Below, piece by piece: positions 1 to 10,600 of a DNA stretch of 64,000 nt. Within the stretch, counting starts at the first letter, position 1. The number at the start of each line of letters is the position of its first letter. The notes under the pieces are model-generated. The model made no database searches and was not told where the DNA came from. It was given only the letters and a program-made list of their open reading frames with translations. A program made the position numbers and the translations under genes. The DNA lies in NCBI GenBank assembly GCA_963556195.1, contig CAUVYP010000244.1:3038001-3102000 (forward strand), read 5' to 3'. The stretch comes from Sepiola atlantica (taxonomy: Eukaryota > Mollusca > Cephalopoda > Sepiida > Sepiolidae).

Positions 1-71
1 AAAGTTGATATCGCTTTTGTTTATAACTTCCACATTTATTCGAATTGTGCAACGAAACTTTGCAGACAGTC

Positions 72-82
72 TCGAATAGGCC
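72..82. other. Dimorphic box, class-A haplotype (example)
   Basis: The 11-bp interval at monomer positions 72-82 exists in two linked haplotypes across the array. Class A reads tcgaataggcc (or tcaaataggcc). Against class B it differs at positions 72, 75, 77, 79, 80 and 82, without any length change. Flanking sequence is almost invariant. I infer a candidate protein-binding or chromatin-class site by analogy with the A/B boxes of alpha satellite. No binding protein is known to me. Confidence 0.6.
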
Positions 83-93
83 TTTTCTACTGA

Positions 94-126
94 AGTACCA
101 AGTTTCAGAAGTGCAGCTCTTGTACT
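94..126. other. Inverted repeat in every monomer (example)
   Basis: AGTAC at 94-98, a bulged C at 99 and AAG at 100-102 can pair with CTTGTACT at 119-126, leaving a 16-nt loop at 103-118. Many monomers carry agtacaaag instead of agtaccaag. That changes only the bulged base from c to a, so the arms stay intact. The pairing is a sequence-level prediction and I have not computed a folding energy. Confidence 0.5.
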
Positions 127-186
127 GCCGGAGATATGTCGATACAAACTGAATACGCAAAACATCAACAAAATTTAGCGCGTTTT

Positions 187-372
187 AAAGTAGATATCGC
201 TTTTGTTTGTAATTTCCACATTTATTCGAATTGTGCAACGAAACTTTGCAGACAGTCGCGGAGACAAATTTTCTACTGAAGTACCAAGGTTCAGAAGTGC
301 AGCTCTTGTACTGCCGGAGATATGTCGATACAAACTGAATACGCAAAACATCAACAAAATTTGGCGCGTTTT
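187..372. repeat. Reference monomer, class B
   Basis: Second unit, the same length as the first and nearly identical outside the box. The class-A box is replaced by gcggagacaaa, and AGGCCT is lost. This particular unit also has the variants gtttgtaatttcc and aaggttcag, which recur with the box as monomer 10 of the 13-monomer HOR (for example 3,534-3,719 and 9,857-10,042). Other class-B units read gagacacatgttc (mostly before about 36 kb), gagacacattttc (mostly after 39 kb) or gagaaacattttc (region IV). Confidence 0.92.
258..268. other. Dimorphic box, class-B haplotype (example)
   Basis: The same monomer positions as the class-A box, here gcggagacaaa. Class-B boxes are one base richer in CpG because of the tcgcgg string. 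Units with only part of the change are rare. Two examples read tctcggagacac, near 35,418 and 49,555, and look like point changes or exchanges within the box. Confidence 0.6.
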
Positions 373-744
373 AAAGTTGATATCGCTTTTGTTTATAACT
401 TCCACATTTATTCGAATTGTGCAACGAAACTTTGCAGATAGTCTCGAATAGGCCTTTTCTACTGAAGTACAAAGTTTCAGAAGTGCAGCTCTTGTACTGC
501 CGGAGATATGTCGATACAAACTGAATACGCAAAAAACCAACAAAATTTAGCGCGTTTTAAAGTTGATATCGCTTTTGTTTATAACTTCCACATTTATTCG
601 AATTGTGCAACGAAACTTTGCAGACAGTCTCGAATAGGCCTCCTCTACTGAAGTATCAAGGTTCAGAAGTGCAGCTCTTGTACTGCCGGAGATATGTCGA
701 TACAAACTGAATACGCAAATCATCAACAAAATTTAGCGCGTTTT

Positions 745-929
745 AATGTTGATATCGCTTTTGTTTATAACTTCCACATTTATTCGAATTGTGCAACGAA
801 ACTTTGCAGACAGTCTCAAATAGGCCTTTCGACTGAAGTACCAAGTTTCAGAAGTGCAGCTCTTGTACTGCCGGAGATATGTCGATACAAACTGAATACG
901 CAAAACATCAACAAAATTTAGCGCGTTTT
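745..929. repeat. 185-bp monomer (1-bp deletion)
   Basis: A class-A unit (ctcaaatagg) lacking one T of the usual four, reading ggcctttcgactg instead of ggccttttctactg. The shift carries through to the unit boundary, so the unit is 185 bp. The same deletion is in the duplicate at 5,580-5,764, so it predates the duplication and is unlikely to be a read error. Confidence 0.85.
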
Positions 930-1859
930 AAAGTTGATATCGCTTTTGTTTATAACTTCCACATTTATTCGAATTGTGCAACGAAACTTTGCAGACAGTC
1001 TCGAATAGGCCTCATCTACTGAAGTACCAAGTTTCAGACGTGCAGCTCTTGTACTGCCAGAGATATGTCGATACAAACTGAATACGCAAAACATCAACAA
1101 AATTTAGCGCGTTTTAAAGTTGATATCGCTTTTGTTTATAACTTCCACATTTATTCGAATTGTGCAACGAAACTTTGCAGACAGTCTCGAATAGGCCTTT
1201 TCTACTGAAGTACAAAGTTCCAGAAGTGCAGCTCTTGTACTGCCGGAGATATGTCGATACAAACTGAATACGCAAAACATCAACAAAATTTAGCGCGTTT
1301 TAAAGTTGATATCGCTTTTGTTTATAACTTCCACATTTATTCGAATTGTGCCACGAAACTTTGCAGACAGTCGCGGAGACACACGTTCTACTGAAGTACC
1401 AAGTTTCAGAAGTGCAGCTCTTGTACTGCCGGAGATATGTCGATACAAACTGAATACGCAAAACATCAACAAAATTTAGCGCGTTTTAAAGTTGATATCG
1501 CTTTTGTTTATAACTTCCACATTTATTCGAATTGTGCAACGAAACTTTGCAGACAGTCTCGAATAGGCCTCCTCTACTGAAGTACCAAGTTTCAGACGTG
1601 CAGCGCTTGTACTGCCAGAGATATGTCGATACAAACTGAATACGCAAAACATCAACAAAATTTAGCGCGTTTTAAAGTTGATATCGCTTTTGTTTATAAC
1701 TTCCACATTTATTCGAATTGTGCAACGAAACTTTGCAGACAGTCTCGAATAGGCCTTTTCTACTGAAGTACAAAGTTCCAGAAGTGCAGCTCTTGTACTG
1801 CCGGAGATATGTCGATACAAACTGAATACGCAAAACATCAACAAAATTTAGCGCGTTTT

Positions 1860-4277
1860 ACTGTTAATATCGCTTTTGTTTATAACTTCCACATTTATTC
1901 GAATTGTGCAACGAAACTTTGCAGACAGTCTCAAATAGGCCTTTTCCACTGAAGTACCTAGTTTCAGAAGTGCAGCTCTTGTACTGCCGGAGATCTGTCG
2001 ATACAAACTGAATACGCAAAACATCAACAAAATTTAGCGCGTTTTAAAGTTGATATCGCTTTTGTTTATAACTTCCACATTTATTCGAATTGTGCCACGA
2101 AACTTTGCAGACAGTCGCGGAGACACACGTTCTACTGAAGTACCAAGTTTCAGAAGTGCAGCTCTTGTACTGCCGGAGATATGTCGATACAAACTGAATA
2201 CGCAAAACATCAACAAAATTTAGCGCGTTTTAAAGTTGATATCGCTTTTGTTTATAACTTCCACATTTATTCGAATTGTGCAACGAAACTTTGCAGACAG
2301 TCTCGAATAGGCCTTTTCTACTGAGTCACCAAGTGTCAGAAGTGCAGCTCTTGTACTGCCGGAGATATGTCGATACAAACTGAATACGCAAAACATCAAC
2401 AAAATTTAGCGCGTTTTAAAGTTGATATCGCTTTTGTTTATAACTTCCACATTTATTCGAATTGTGCAAGGAAACTTTGCAGACAGTCTCGAATAGGTCT
2501 TTTCTACTGAAGCACCAAGTTTCAGACGTGCAGCTCTTGTACTGCCGGAGATATGTCGATACAAACTGAATACGCAAAACATCAACAAAATTTAGCGCGT
2601 TTTAAAGTTGATATCGCTTTTGTTAATAACTTCCCCATTTATTCGAATTGTGCAACGAAACTTTGCAGACAGTCGCGCAGACACATTTTCTACTGAAGTA
2701 CCAAGGTTCAGAAGTGCAGCTCTTGTACTGCCGGAGATATGTCGATACAAACTGAATACGCAAAACATCAACAAAATTTAGCGCGTTTTAAAGTTGATAT
2801 CGCTTTTGTTTATAACTTCCACATGTTTTCGAATTGTGCAACGAAACTTTGCAGACAGTCGCGGAGACACATGTTCTACTGAAGTACCAAGTTTCAGAAG
2901 TGCAGCTCTTGTACTGCCGGAGATATGTCGATACAAACTGAATACGCAAAACATCAACAAAATTTAGCGCGTTTTAAAGTTGATATCGCTTTTGTTTATA
3001 ACTTCCACATTTATTCGAATTGTGCAACGAAACTTTGCAGCAAGTCGCGGAGACACATGTTCTACTGAAGTACCAAGTTTCAGAAGTGCAGCTCTTGTAC
3101 TGCCGGAGATATGTCGATACAAACTGAATACGCAAAACATCAACAAAATTTAGCGCGTTTTAATGTTGATATCGCTTTTGTTTATAACTTCCACATGTAT
3201 TCGAATTGTGCAACGAAACTTTGCAGACAGTCGCGGAGACACATGTTCTACTGAAGTACCAAGTTTCAGAAGTGCAGCTCTTGTACTGCCGGAGATATGT
3301 CGAAACAAACTGAATACGCAAAACATCAACAAAATTTAGCGCGTTTTAAAGTTGATATCGCTTTTGTTTATAACTTCCACATTTATTCGAATTGTGCAAC
3401 GAAACTTTGCAGACAGTCTCGAATAGGCCTTTTCTACTGAAGTACAAAGTTTCAGAAGTGCAGCTTTTGTACTGCCGGAGATATGTCGATACAAACTGAA
3501 TACGCAAAACATCAACAAAATTTAGCGCGTTTTAAAGTTGATATCGCTTTTGTTTGTAATTTCCACATTTATTCGAATTGTGCAACGAAACTTTGCAGAC
3601 AGTCGCGGAGACAAATTTTCTACTGAAGTACCAAGGTTCAGAAGTGCAGCTCTTGTACTGCCGGAGATATGTCGATACAAACTGAATACGCAAAACATCA
3701 ACAAAATTTAGCGCGTTTTAAAGTTGATATCGCTTTTGTTTATAACTTCCACATTTATTCGAATTGTGCAACGAAACTTTGCAGATAGTCTCGAATAGGC
3801 CATTTCTACTGAAGTACAAAGTTTCAGAAGTGCAGCTCTTGTACTGCCGGAGATATGTCGATACAAACTGAATACGCAAAAAACCAACAAAATTTAGCGC
3901 GTTTTAAAGTTGATATCGCTTTTGTTTATAACTTCCACATTTATTCGAATTGTGCAACGAAACTTTGCAGACAGTCTCGAATAGGCCTTTTCTACTGAAG
4001 TACCAAGTTTCAGACGTGCAGCTCTTGTACTGCCAGAGATATGTCGATACAAACTGAATACGCAAAACATCAACAAAATTTAGCGCGTTTTAAAGTTGAT
4101 ATCGCTTTTGTTTATAACTTCCACATTTATTCGAATTGTGCAACGAAACTTTGCAGACAGTCTCGAATAGGCCTTTTCTACTGAAGTACAAAGTTCCAGA
4201 AGTGCAGCTCTTGTACTGCCGGAGATATGTCGATACAAACTGAATACGCAAAACATCAACAAAATTTAGCGCGTTTT
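1860..4277. repeat. 13-monomer HOR, complete copy 1
   Basis: Thirteen 186-bp units (2,418 bp) identifiable by private variants in order: 1 actgttaatatcg plus gagatctg; 2 gtgccacg plus cacacgttc; 3 caagtgtcag; 4 taggtctttt; 5 aacttccccattt; 6 cacatgttttcg; 7 gcagcaagtcg; 8 aatgttgat plus gtcgaaacaaac; 9 gcagcttttgtac; 10 gtttgtaatttcc; 11 gcagatagtc plus ggccatttc; 12 cagacgtgc plus gccagagat; 13 gtacaaagttccag. The class order is A B A A B B B B A B A A A. The copy at 8,183-10,600 matches at an offset of 6,323 with few substitutions, for example ctgagtcacc here against ctgaagcacc there. Confidence 0.85.
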
Positions 4278-4463
4278 ACTGTTAATATCGCTTTTGTTTA
4301 TAACTTCCACATTTATTCGAATTGTGCAACGAAACTTTGCAGACAGTCGCGGAGACACATGTTCTACTGAAGTACCAAGTTTCAGCAGTGCAGCTCTTGT
4401 ACTGCCGGAGATATGTCGATACAAACTGAATACGCAAAACATCAACAAAATTTAGCGCGTTTT
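4278..4463. repeat. Chimeric monomer at an HOR deletion breakpoint
   Basis: The left end (actgttaatatcg) is that of HOR monomer 1. From the box rightward (gcggagacacatgttc) it is class B, like monomers 6-7. It is followed by another class-B unit with gcagagcgtcgcgg and then by a monomer-8-like unit (4,650-4,835). Compared with the complete copies, several intervening units are missing. This fits an exchange inside the unit, left of the box. Confidence 0.65.
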
Positions 4464-4835
4464 AAAGTTGATATCGCTTTTGTTTATAACTTCCACATTT
4501 ATTTTAATTGTGCAACGAAACTTTGCAGAGCGTCGCGGAGACACATGTTCTACTGAAGTACCAAGTTTCAGAAGTGCAGCTCTTGTACTGCCGGAGATAT
4601 GTCGATACAAACTGAATACGCAAAACATCAACAAAATTTAGCGCGTTTTAATGTTGATATCGCTTTTGTTTATAACTTCCACATGTATTCGAATTGTGCA
4701 ACGAAACTTTGCAGACAGTCGCGGAGACACATGTTCTACTGAAGTACCAAGTTTCAGAAGTGCAGCTCTTGTACTGCCGGAGATATGTCGATACAAACTG
4801 AATACGCAAAACATCAACAAAATTTAGCGCGTTTT

Positions 4836-6137
4836 AAAGTTGATATCGCTTTTGTTTATAACTTCCACATTTATTCGAATTGTGCAACGAAACTTTGCAG
4901 ACAGTCTCGAATAGGCCTTTTCTACTGAAGTACCAAGTTTCAGAAGTGCAGCTCTTGTACTGCCGGAGATATGTCGATACAAACTGAATACGCAAAACAT
5001 CAACAAAATTTAGCGCGTTTTAAAGTAGATATCGCTTTTGTTTGTAATTTCCACATTTATTCGAATTGTGCAACGAAACTTTGCAGACAGTCGCGGAGAC
5101 AAATTTTCTACTGAAGTACCAAGGTTCAGAAGTGCAGCTCTTGTACTGCCGGAGATATGTCGATACAAACTGAATACGCAAAACATCAACAAAATTTGGC
5201 GCGTTTTAAAGTTGATATCGCTTTTGTTTATAACTTCCACATTTATTCGAATTGTGCAACGAAACTTTGCAGATAGTCTCGAATAGGCCTTTTCTACTGA
5301 AGTACAAAGTTTCAGAAGTGCAGCTCTTGTACTGCCGGAGATATGTCGATACAAACTGAATACGCAAAAAACCAACAAAATTTAGCGCGTTTTAAAGTTG
5401 ATATCGCTTTTGTTTATAACTTCCACATTTATTCGAATTGTGCAACGAAACTTTGCAGACAGTCTCGAATAGGCCTCCTCTACTGAAGTATCAAGGTTCA
5501 GAAGTGCAGCTCTTGTACTGCCGGAGATATGTCGATACAAACTGAATACGCAAATCATCAACAAAATTTAGCGCGTTTTAATGTTGATATCGCTTTTGTT
5601 TATAACTTCCACATTTATTCGAATTGTGCAACGAAACTTTGCAGACAGTCTCAAATAGGCCTTTCGACTGAAGTACCAAGTTTCAGAAGTGCAGCTCTTG
5701 TACTGCCGGAGATATGTCGATACAAACTGAATACGCAAAACATCAACAAAATTTAGCGCGTTTTAAAGTTGATATCGCTTTTGTTTATAACTTCCACATT
5801 TATTCGAATTGTGCAACGAAACTTTGCAGACAGTCTCGAATAGGCCTCATCTACTGAAGTACCAAGTTTCAGACGTGCAGCTCTTGTACTGCCAGAGATA
5901 TGTCGATACAAACTGAATACGCAAAACATCAACAAAATTTAGCGCGTTTTAAAGTTGATATCGCTTTTGTTTATAACTTCCACATTTATTCGAATTGTGC
6001 AACGAAACTTTGCAGACAGTCTCGAATAGGCCTTTTCTACTGAAGTACAAAGTTCCAGAAGTGCAGCTCTTGTACTGCCGGAGATATGTCGATACAAACT
6101 GAATACGCAAAACATCAACAAAATTTAGCGCGTTTTA
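4836..6137. repeat. Duplicated block, copy 2 (partner 1-1,302)
   Basis: Matches the first 1,302 bases of the window at an offset of 4,835, including the 185-bp unit. Beyond it, this copy has one more unit (6,137-6,322) before resuming the same order (class-B cacacgttc unit, cagacgtgc unit, gtacaaagttccag unit) found from 1,302 in copy 1. Confidence 0.85.
5580..5764. repeat. 185-bp monomer, second copy
   Basis: Carries the same one-base deletion (ggcctttcgactg) as 745-929, inside the duplicated block. Confidence 0.85.
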
Positions 6138-6322
6138 CTGTTAATATCGCTTTTGTTTATAACTTCCACATTTATTCGAATTGTGCAACGAAACTTTGCA
6201 GACAGTCTCAAATAGGCCTTTTCTACTGAAGTACCTAGTTTCAGAAGTGCAGCTCTTGTACTGCCGGAGATCTGTCGATACAAACTGAATACGCAAAACA
6301 TCAACAAAATTTAGCGCGTTTT
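6137..6322. repeat. Single extra monomer relative to the duplicate block
   Basis: A unit of HOR type 1 (actgttaatatcg, gagatctg) present here but absent at the corresponding point in copy 1 (after 1,302). Sequences on both sides match across the two copies. Gain or loss of exactly one unit separates the two duplicates. Confidence 0.7.
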
Positions 6323-7438
6323 AAAGTTGATATCGCTTTTGTTTATAACTTCCACATTTATTCGAATTGTGCCACGAAACTTTGCAGACAGTCGCGGAGA
6401 CACACGTTCTACTGAAGTACCAAGTTTCAGAAGTGCAGCTCTTGTACTGCCGGAGATATGTCGATACAAACTGAATACGCAAAACATCAACAAAATTTAG
6501 CGCGTTTTAAAGTTGATATCGCTTTTGTTTATAACTTCCACATTTATTCGAATTGTGCAACGAAACTTTGCAGACAGTCTCGACTAGGCCTCCTCTACTG
6601 AAGTACCAAGTTTCAGACGTGCAGCTCTTGTACTGCCAGAGATATGTCGATACAAACTGAATACGCAAAACATCAACAAAATTTAGCGCGTTTTAAAGTT
6701 GATATCGCTTTTGTTTATAACTTCCACATTTATTCGAATTGTGCAACGAAACTTTGCAGACAGTCTCGAATAGGCCTTTTCTACTGAAGTACAAAGTTCC
6801 AGAAGTGCAGCTCTTGTACTGCCGGAGATATGTCGATACAAACTGAATACGCAAAACATCAACAAAATTTAGCGCGTTTTACTGTTAATATCGCTTTTGT
6901 TTATAACTTCCACATTTATTCGAATTGTGCAACGAAACTTTGCAAACAGTCTCAAATAGGCCTTTTCTACTGAAGTACCTAGTTTCAGAAGTGCAGCTCT
7001 TGTACTGCCGGAGATCTGTCGATACAAACTGAATACGCAAAACATCAACAAAATTTAGCGCGTTTTAAAGTTGATATCGCTTTTGTTTATAACTTCCACA
7101 TTTATTCGAATTGTGCCACGAAACTTTGCAGACAGTCGCGGAGACACACGTTCTACTGAAGTACCAAGTTTCAGAAGTGCAGCTCTTGTACTGCCGGAGA
7201 TATGTCGATACAAACTGAATACGCAAAACATCAACAAAATGTAGCGCGGTTTACTGTTAATATCGCTTTTGTTTATAACTTCCACATTTATTCGAATTGT
7301 GCAACGAAACTTTGCAGACAGTCTAAAATAGGCCTTTTCTACTGAAGTACCAAGTTTCAGAAGTGCAGCTCTTGTACTGCCGGAGATCTGTCGATACAAA
7401 CTGAATACGCAAAACATCAACAAAATTTAGCGCGTTTT

Positions 7439-7624
7439 AAAGTTGATATCGCTTTTATTTATAACTTCCACATTTATTCGAATTGTGCCACGAAACTTTG
7501 CAGACAGTCGCGGAGACACATGTTCTACTGAAGTAACAACTTGTAGAAGTAGAGCTATTGTACTGCCGGAGATATGTCGATACAAACTGAATACGCAAAA
7601 CATCAACAAAATTTAGCGCGTTTT
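7439..7624. repeat. Monomer with a private cluster of substitutions
   Basis: A class-B unit in which seven substitutions fall within 22 bp (7,536, 7,540, 7,543, 7,544, 7,551, 7,552 and 7,557). The stretch reads aagtaacaacttgtagaag where other units have aagtaccaagtttcagaag, and agagctattg in place of gcagctcttg. It also carries cttttattt for cttttgttt near its left end. I did not find this cluster in any other unit, and the length is unchanged. Confidence 0.8.
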
Positions 7625-8182
7625 AAAGTTGATATCGCTTTTGTTTATGACTTCCACATTTATTCGAATTGTGCAACGAAACTTTGCAGACAGTCGCGAA
7701 GACACATTTTCTACTGAAGTACCAAGTTTCAGAAGTGCAGCTCTTGTACTGCCGGAGATATGTCGATACAAACTGAATACGCAAAACATCAACAAAATTT
7801 CGCGCGTTTTAAAGTTGATATCGCTTTTGTTTATAACTTCCACATTTATTCGAATTGTGCAACGAAACTTTGCAGACAGTCGCGGAGACACATGTTCTAC
7901 TGAAGTACCAAGTTTCAGAAGTGCAGCTCTTGTACTGCCGGAGATATGTTGATACAAACTGAATACGCAAAACATCAACAAAATTTAGCGCGTTTTAAAG
8001 TTGATATCGCTTTTGTTTATAACTTCCACATTTATTCGAATTGTGCAACGAAACTTTGCAGACAGTCTCGAATAGGCCTTTTCTACTGAAGTACCAAGTT
8101 TCAGAAGTGCAGCTCTTGTACTGCCGGAGATATGTCGATACAAACTGAATACGCAAAACATCAACAAAATTTAGCGCGTTTT

Positions 8183-10600
8183 ACTGTTAATATCGCTTTT
8201 GTTTATAACTTCCACATTTATTCGAATTGTGCAACGAAACTTTGCAGACAGTCTCAAATAGGCCTTTTCCACTGAAGTACCTAGTTTCAGAAGTGCAGCT
8301 CTTGTACTGCCGGAGATCTGTCGATACAAACTGAATACGCAAAACATCAACAAAATTTAGCGCGTTTTAAAGTTGATATCGCTTTTGTTTATAACTTCCA
8401 CATTTATTCGAATTGTGCCACGAAACTTTGCAGACAGTCGCGGAGACACACGTTCTACTGAAGTACCAAGTTTCAGAAGTGCAGCTCTTGTACTGCCGGA
8501 GATATGTCGATACAAACTGAATACGCAAAACATCAACAAAATTTAGCGCGTTTTAAAGTTGATATCGCTTTTGTTTATAACTTCCACATTTATTCGAATT
8601 GTGCAACGAAACTTTGCAGACAGTCTCGAATAGGCCTTTTCTACTGAAGCACCAAGTGTCAGAAGTGCAGCTCTTGTACTGCCGGAGATATGTCGATACA
8701 AACTGAATACGCAAAACATCAACAAAATTTAGCGCGTTTTAAAGTTGATATCGCTTTTGTTTATAACTTCCACATTTATTCGAATTGTGCAAGGAAACTT
8801 TGCAGACAGTCTCGAATAGGTCTTTTCTACTGAAGCACCAAGTTTCAGACGTGCAGCTCTTGTACTGCCGGAGATATGTCGATACAAACTGAATACGCAA
8901 AACATCAACAAAATTTAGCGCGTTTTAAAGTTGATATCGCTTTTGTTAATAACTTCCCCATTTATTCGAATTGTGCAACGAAACTTTGCAGACAGTCGCG
9001 CAGACACATTTTCTACTGAAGTACCAAGGTTCAGAAGTGCAGCTCTTGTACTGCCGGAGATATGTCGATACAAACTGAATACGCAAAACATCAACAAAAT
9101 TTAGCGCGTTTTAAAGTTGATATCGCTTTTGTTTATAACTTCCACATGTTTTCGAATTGTGCAACGAAACTTTGCAGACAGTCGCGGAGACACATGTTCT
9201 ACTGAAGTACCAAGTTTCAGAAGTGCAGCTCTTATACTGCCGGAGATATGTCGATACAAACTGAATACGCAAAACATCAACAAAATTTAGCGCGTTTTAA
9301 AGTTGATATCGCTTTTGTTTATAACTTCCACATTTATTCGAATTGTGCAACGAAACTTTGCAGCAAGTCGCGGAGACACATGTTCTACTGAAGTACCAAG
9401 TTTCAGAAGTGCAGCTCTTGTACTGCCGGAGATATGTCGATACAAACTGAATACGCAAAACATCAACAAAATTTAGCGCGTTTTAATGTTGATATCGCTT
9501 TTGTTTATAACTTCCACATGTATTCGAATTGTGCAACGAAACTTTGCAGACAGTCGCGGAGACACATGTTCTACTGAAGTACCAAGTTTCAGAAGTGCAG
9601 CTCTTGTACTGCCGGAGATATGTCGAAACAAACTGAATACGCAAAACATCAACAAAATTTAGCGCGTTTTAAAGTTGATATCGCTTTTGTTTATAACTTC
9701 CACATTTATTCGAATTGTGCAACGAAACTTTGCAGACAGTCTCGAATAGGCCTTTTCTACTGAAGTACAAAGTTTCAGAAGTGCAGCTTTTGTACTGCCG
9801 GAGATATGTCGATACAAACTGAATACGCAAAACATCAACAAAATTTAGCGCGTTTTAAAGTTGATATCGCTTTTGTTTGTAATTTCCACATTTATTCGAA
9901 TTGTGCAACGAAACTTTGCAGACAGTCGCGGAGACAAATTTTCTACTGAAGTACCAAGGTTCAGAAGTGCAGCTCTTGTACTGCCGGAGATATGTCGATA
10001 CAAACTGAATACGCAAAACATCAACAAAATTTAGCGCGTTTTAAAGTTGATATCGCTTTTGTTTATAACTTCCACATTTATTCGAATTGTGCAACGAAAC
10101 TTTGCAGATAGTCTCGAATAGGCCATTTCTACTGAAGTACAAAGTTTCAGAAGTGCAGCTCTTGTACTGCCGGAGATATGTCGATACAAACTGAATACGC
10201 AAAAAACCAACAAAATTTAGCGCGTTTTAAAGTTGATATCGCTTTTGTTTATAACTTCCACATTTATTCGAATTGTGCAACGAAACTTTGCAGACAGTCT
10301 CGAATAGGCCTTTTCTACTGAAGTACAAAGTTTCAGACGTGCAGCTCTTGTACTGCCAGAGATATGTCGATACAAACTGAATACGCAAAACATCAACAAA
10401 ATTTAGCGCGTTTTAAAGTTGATATCGCTTTTGTTTATAACTTCCACATTTATTCGAATTGTGCAACGAAACTTTGCAGACAGTCTCGAATAGGCCTTTT
10501 CTACTGAAGTACAAAGTTCCAGAAGTGCAGCTCTTGTACTGCCGGAGATATGTCGATACAAACTGAATACGCAAAACATCAACAAAATTTAGCGCGTTTT
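8183..10600. repeat. 13-monomer HOR, complete copy 2
   Basis: Same thirteen-unit order as 1,860-4,277. It ends at a new type-1 unit starting 10,601, so the period is exactly 2,418 bp. Differences from copy 1 are isolated substitutions, such as gtacaaagtttcagacg at unit 12. Confidence 0.87.

Larger units (their letters stand above)
1..186. repeat. Reference monomer, class A
   Basis: First complete unit, used here to number monomer positions. By hand count it has 70 G+C in 186 bp (about 38%) and nine CpG dinucleotides. It contains GATATC at 7-12, the palindrome ATTCGAAT at 38-45, the class-A box ctcgaataggcc at 71-82 with AGGCCT at 78-83, GTAC at 95-98 and 122-125, and an A/T-tract-rich end (159-162, 170-176, 183-186) that continues into the next unit. 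GATATC recurs in most units, so an EcoRV digest should give a 186-bp ladder. Units starting actgttaatatcg or with gttcatatcg lack the site. Confidence 0.95.
1..1302. repeat. Duplicated block, copy 1 (partner 4,836-6,137)
   Basis: The first 1,302 bases match 4,836-6,137 with an offset of 4,835. The match includes rare private variants: aaagtagatatc at the second unit, aagtatcaagg, atttggcgcg and the 185-bp unit. I saw no difference. The match ends at 1,303 (a) against 6,138 (c), where copy 2 has one additional unit. The left end of the duplication lies outside the window. Confidence 0.85.

Noticed and set aside
20..30. TATA-like elements (tttataac, ttgtatataac) as promoters
   Set aside because: They recur in every unit as part of the satellite and precede no gene. 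Satellite transcription is possible but has no specific support in the sequence.
38..58. CENP-B box on the minus strand (TTTCGTTGCA)
   Set aside because: The left half TTCGTTG and the following A fit the canonical box, but the essential CGGG half is absent in the units that I read. It is at most a degenerate half site.
72..82. Strict A-B alternation (dimeric satellite)
   Set aside because: Reading the first units gives A B A A A A A B A A A B and so on. The order is fixed within HOR copies but is not alternating.
53..116. Internal duplication of the monomer (aaactttgcag against aagtttcag-gtgcag)
   Set aside because: The resemblance is about ten bases with gaps. I found no consistent sub-period, so the 186-bp unit does not look like a dimer of a shorter repeat.
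159..207. Phased A-tract curvature at the monomer boundary
   Set aside because: A/T tracts occur at 159-162, 170-176, 183-189 and 201-204, but the spacings (about 12-16 bp) do not follow the 10.5-bp helical repeat well. Bending is possible but not supported without calculation.
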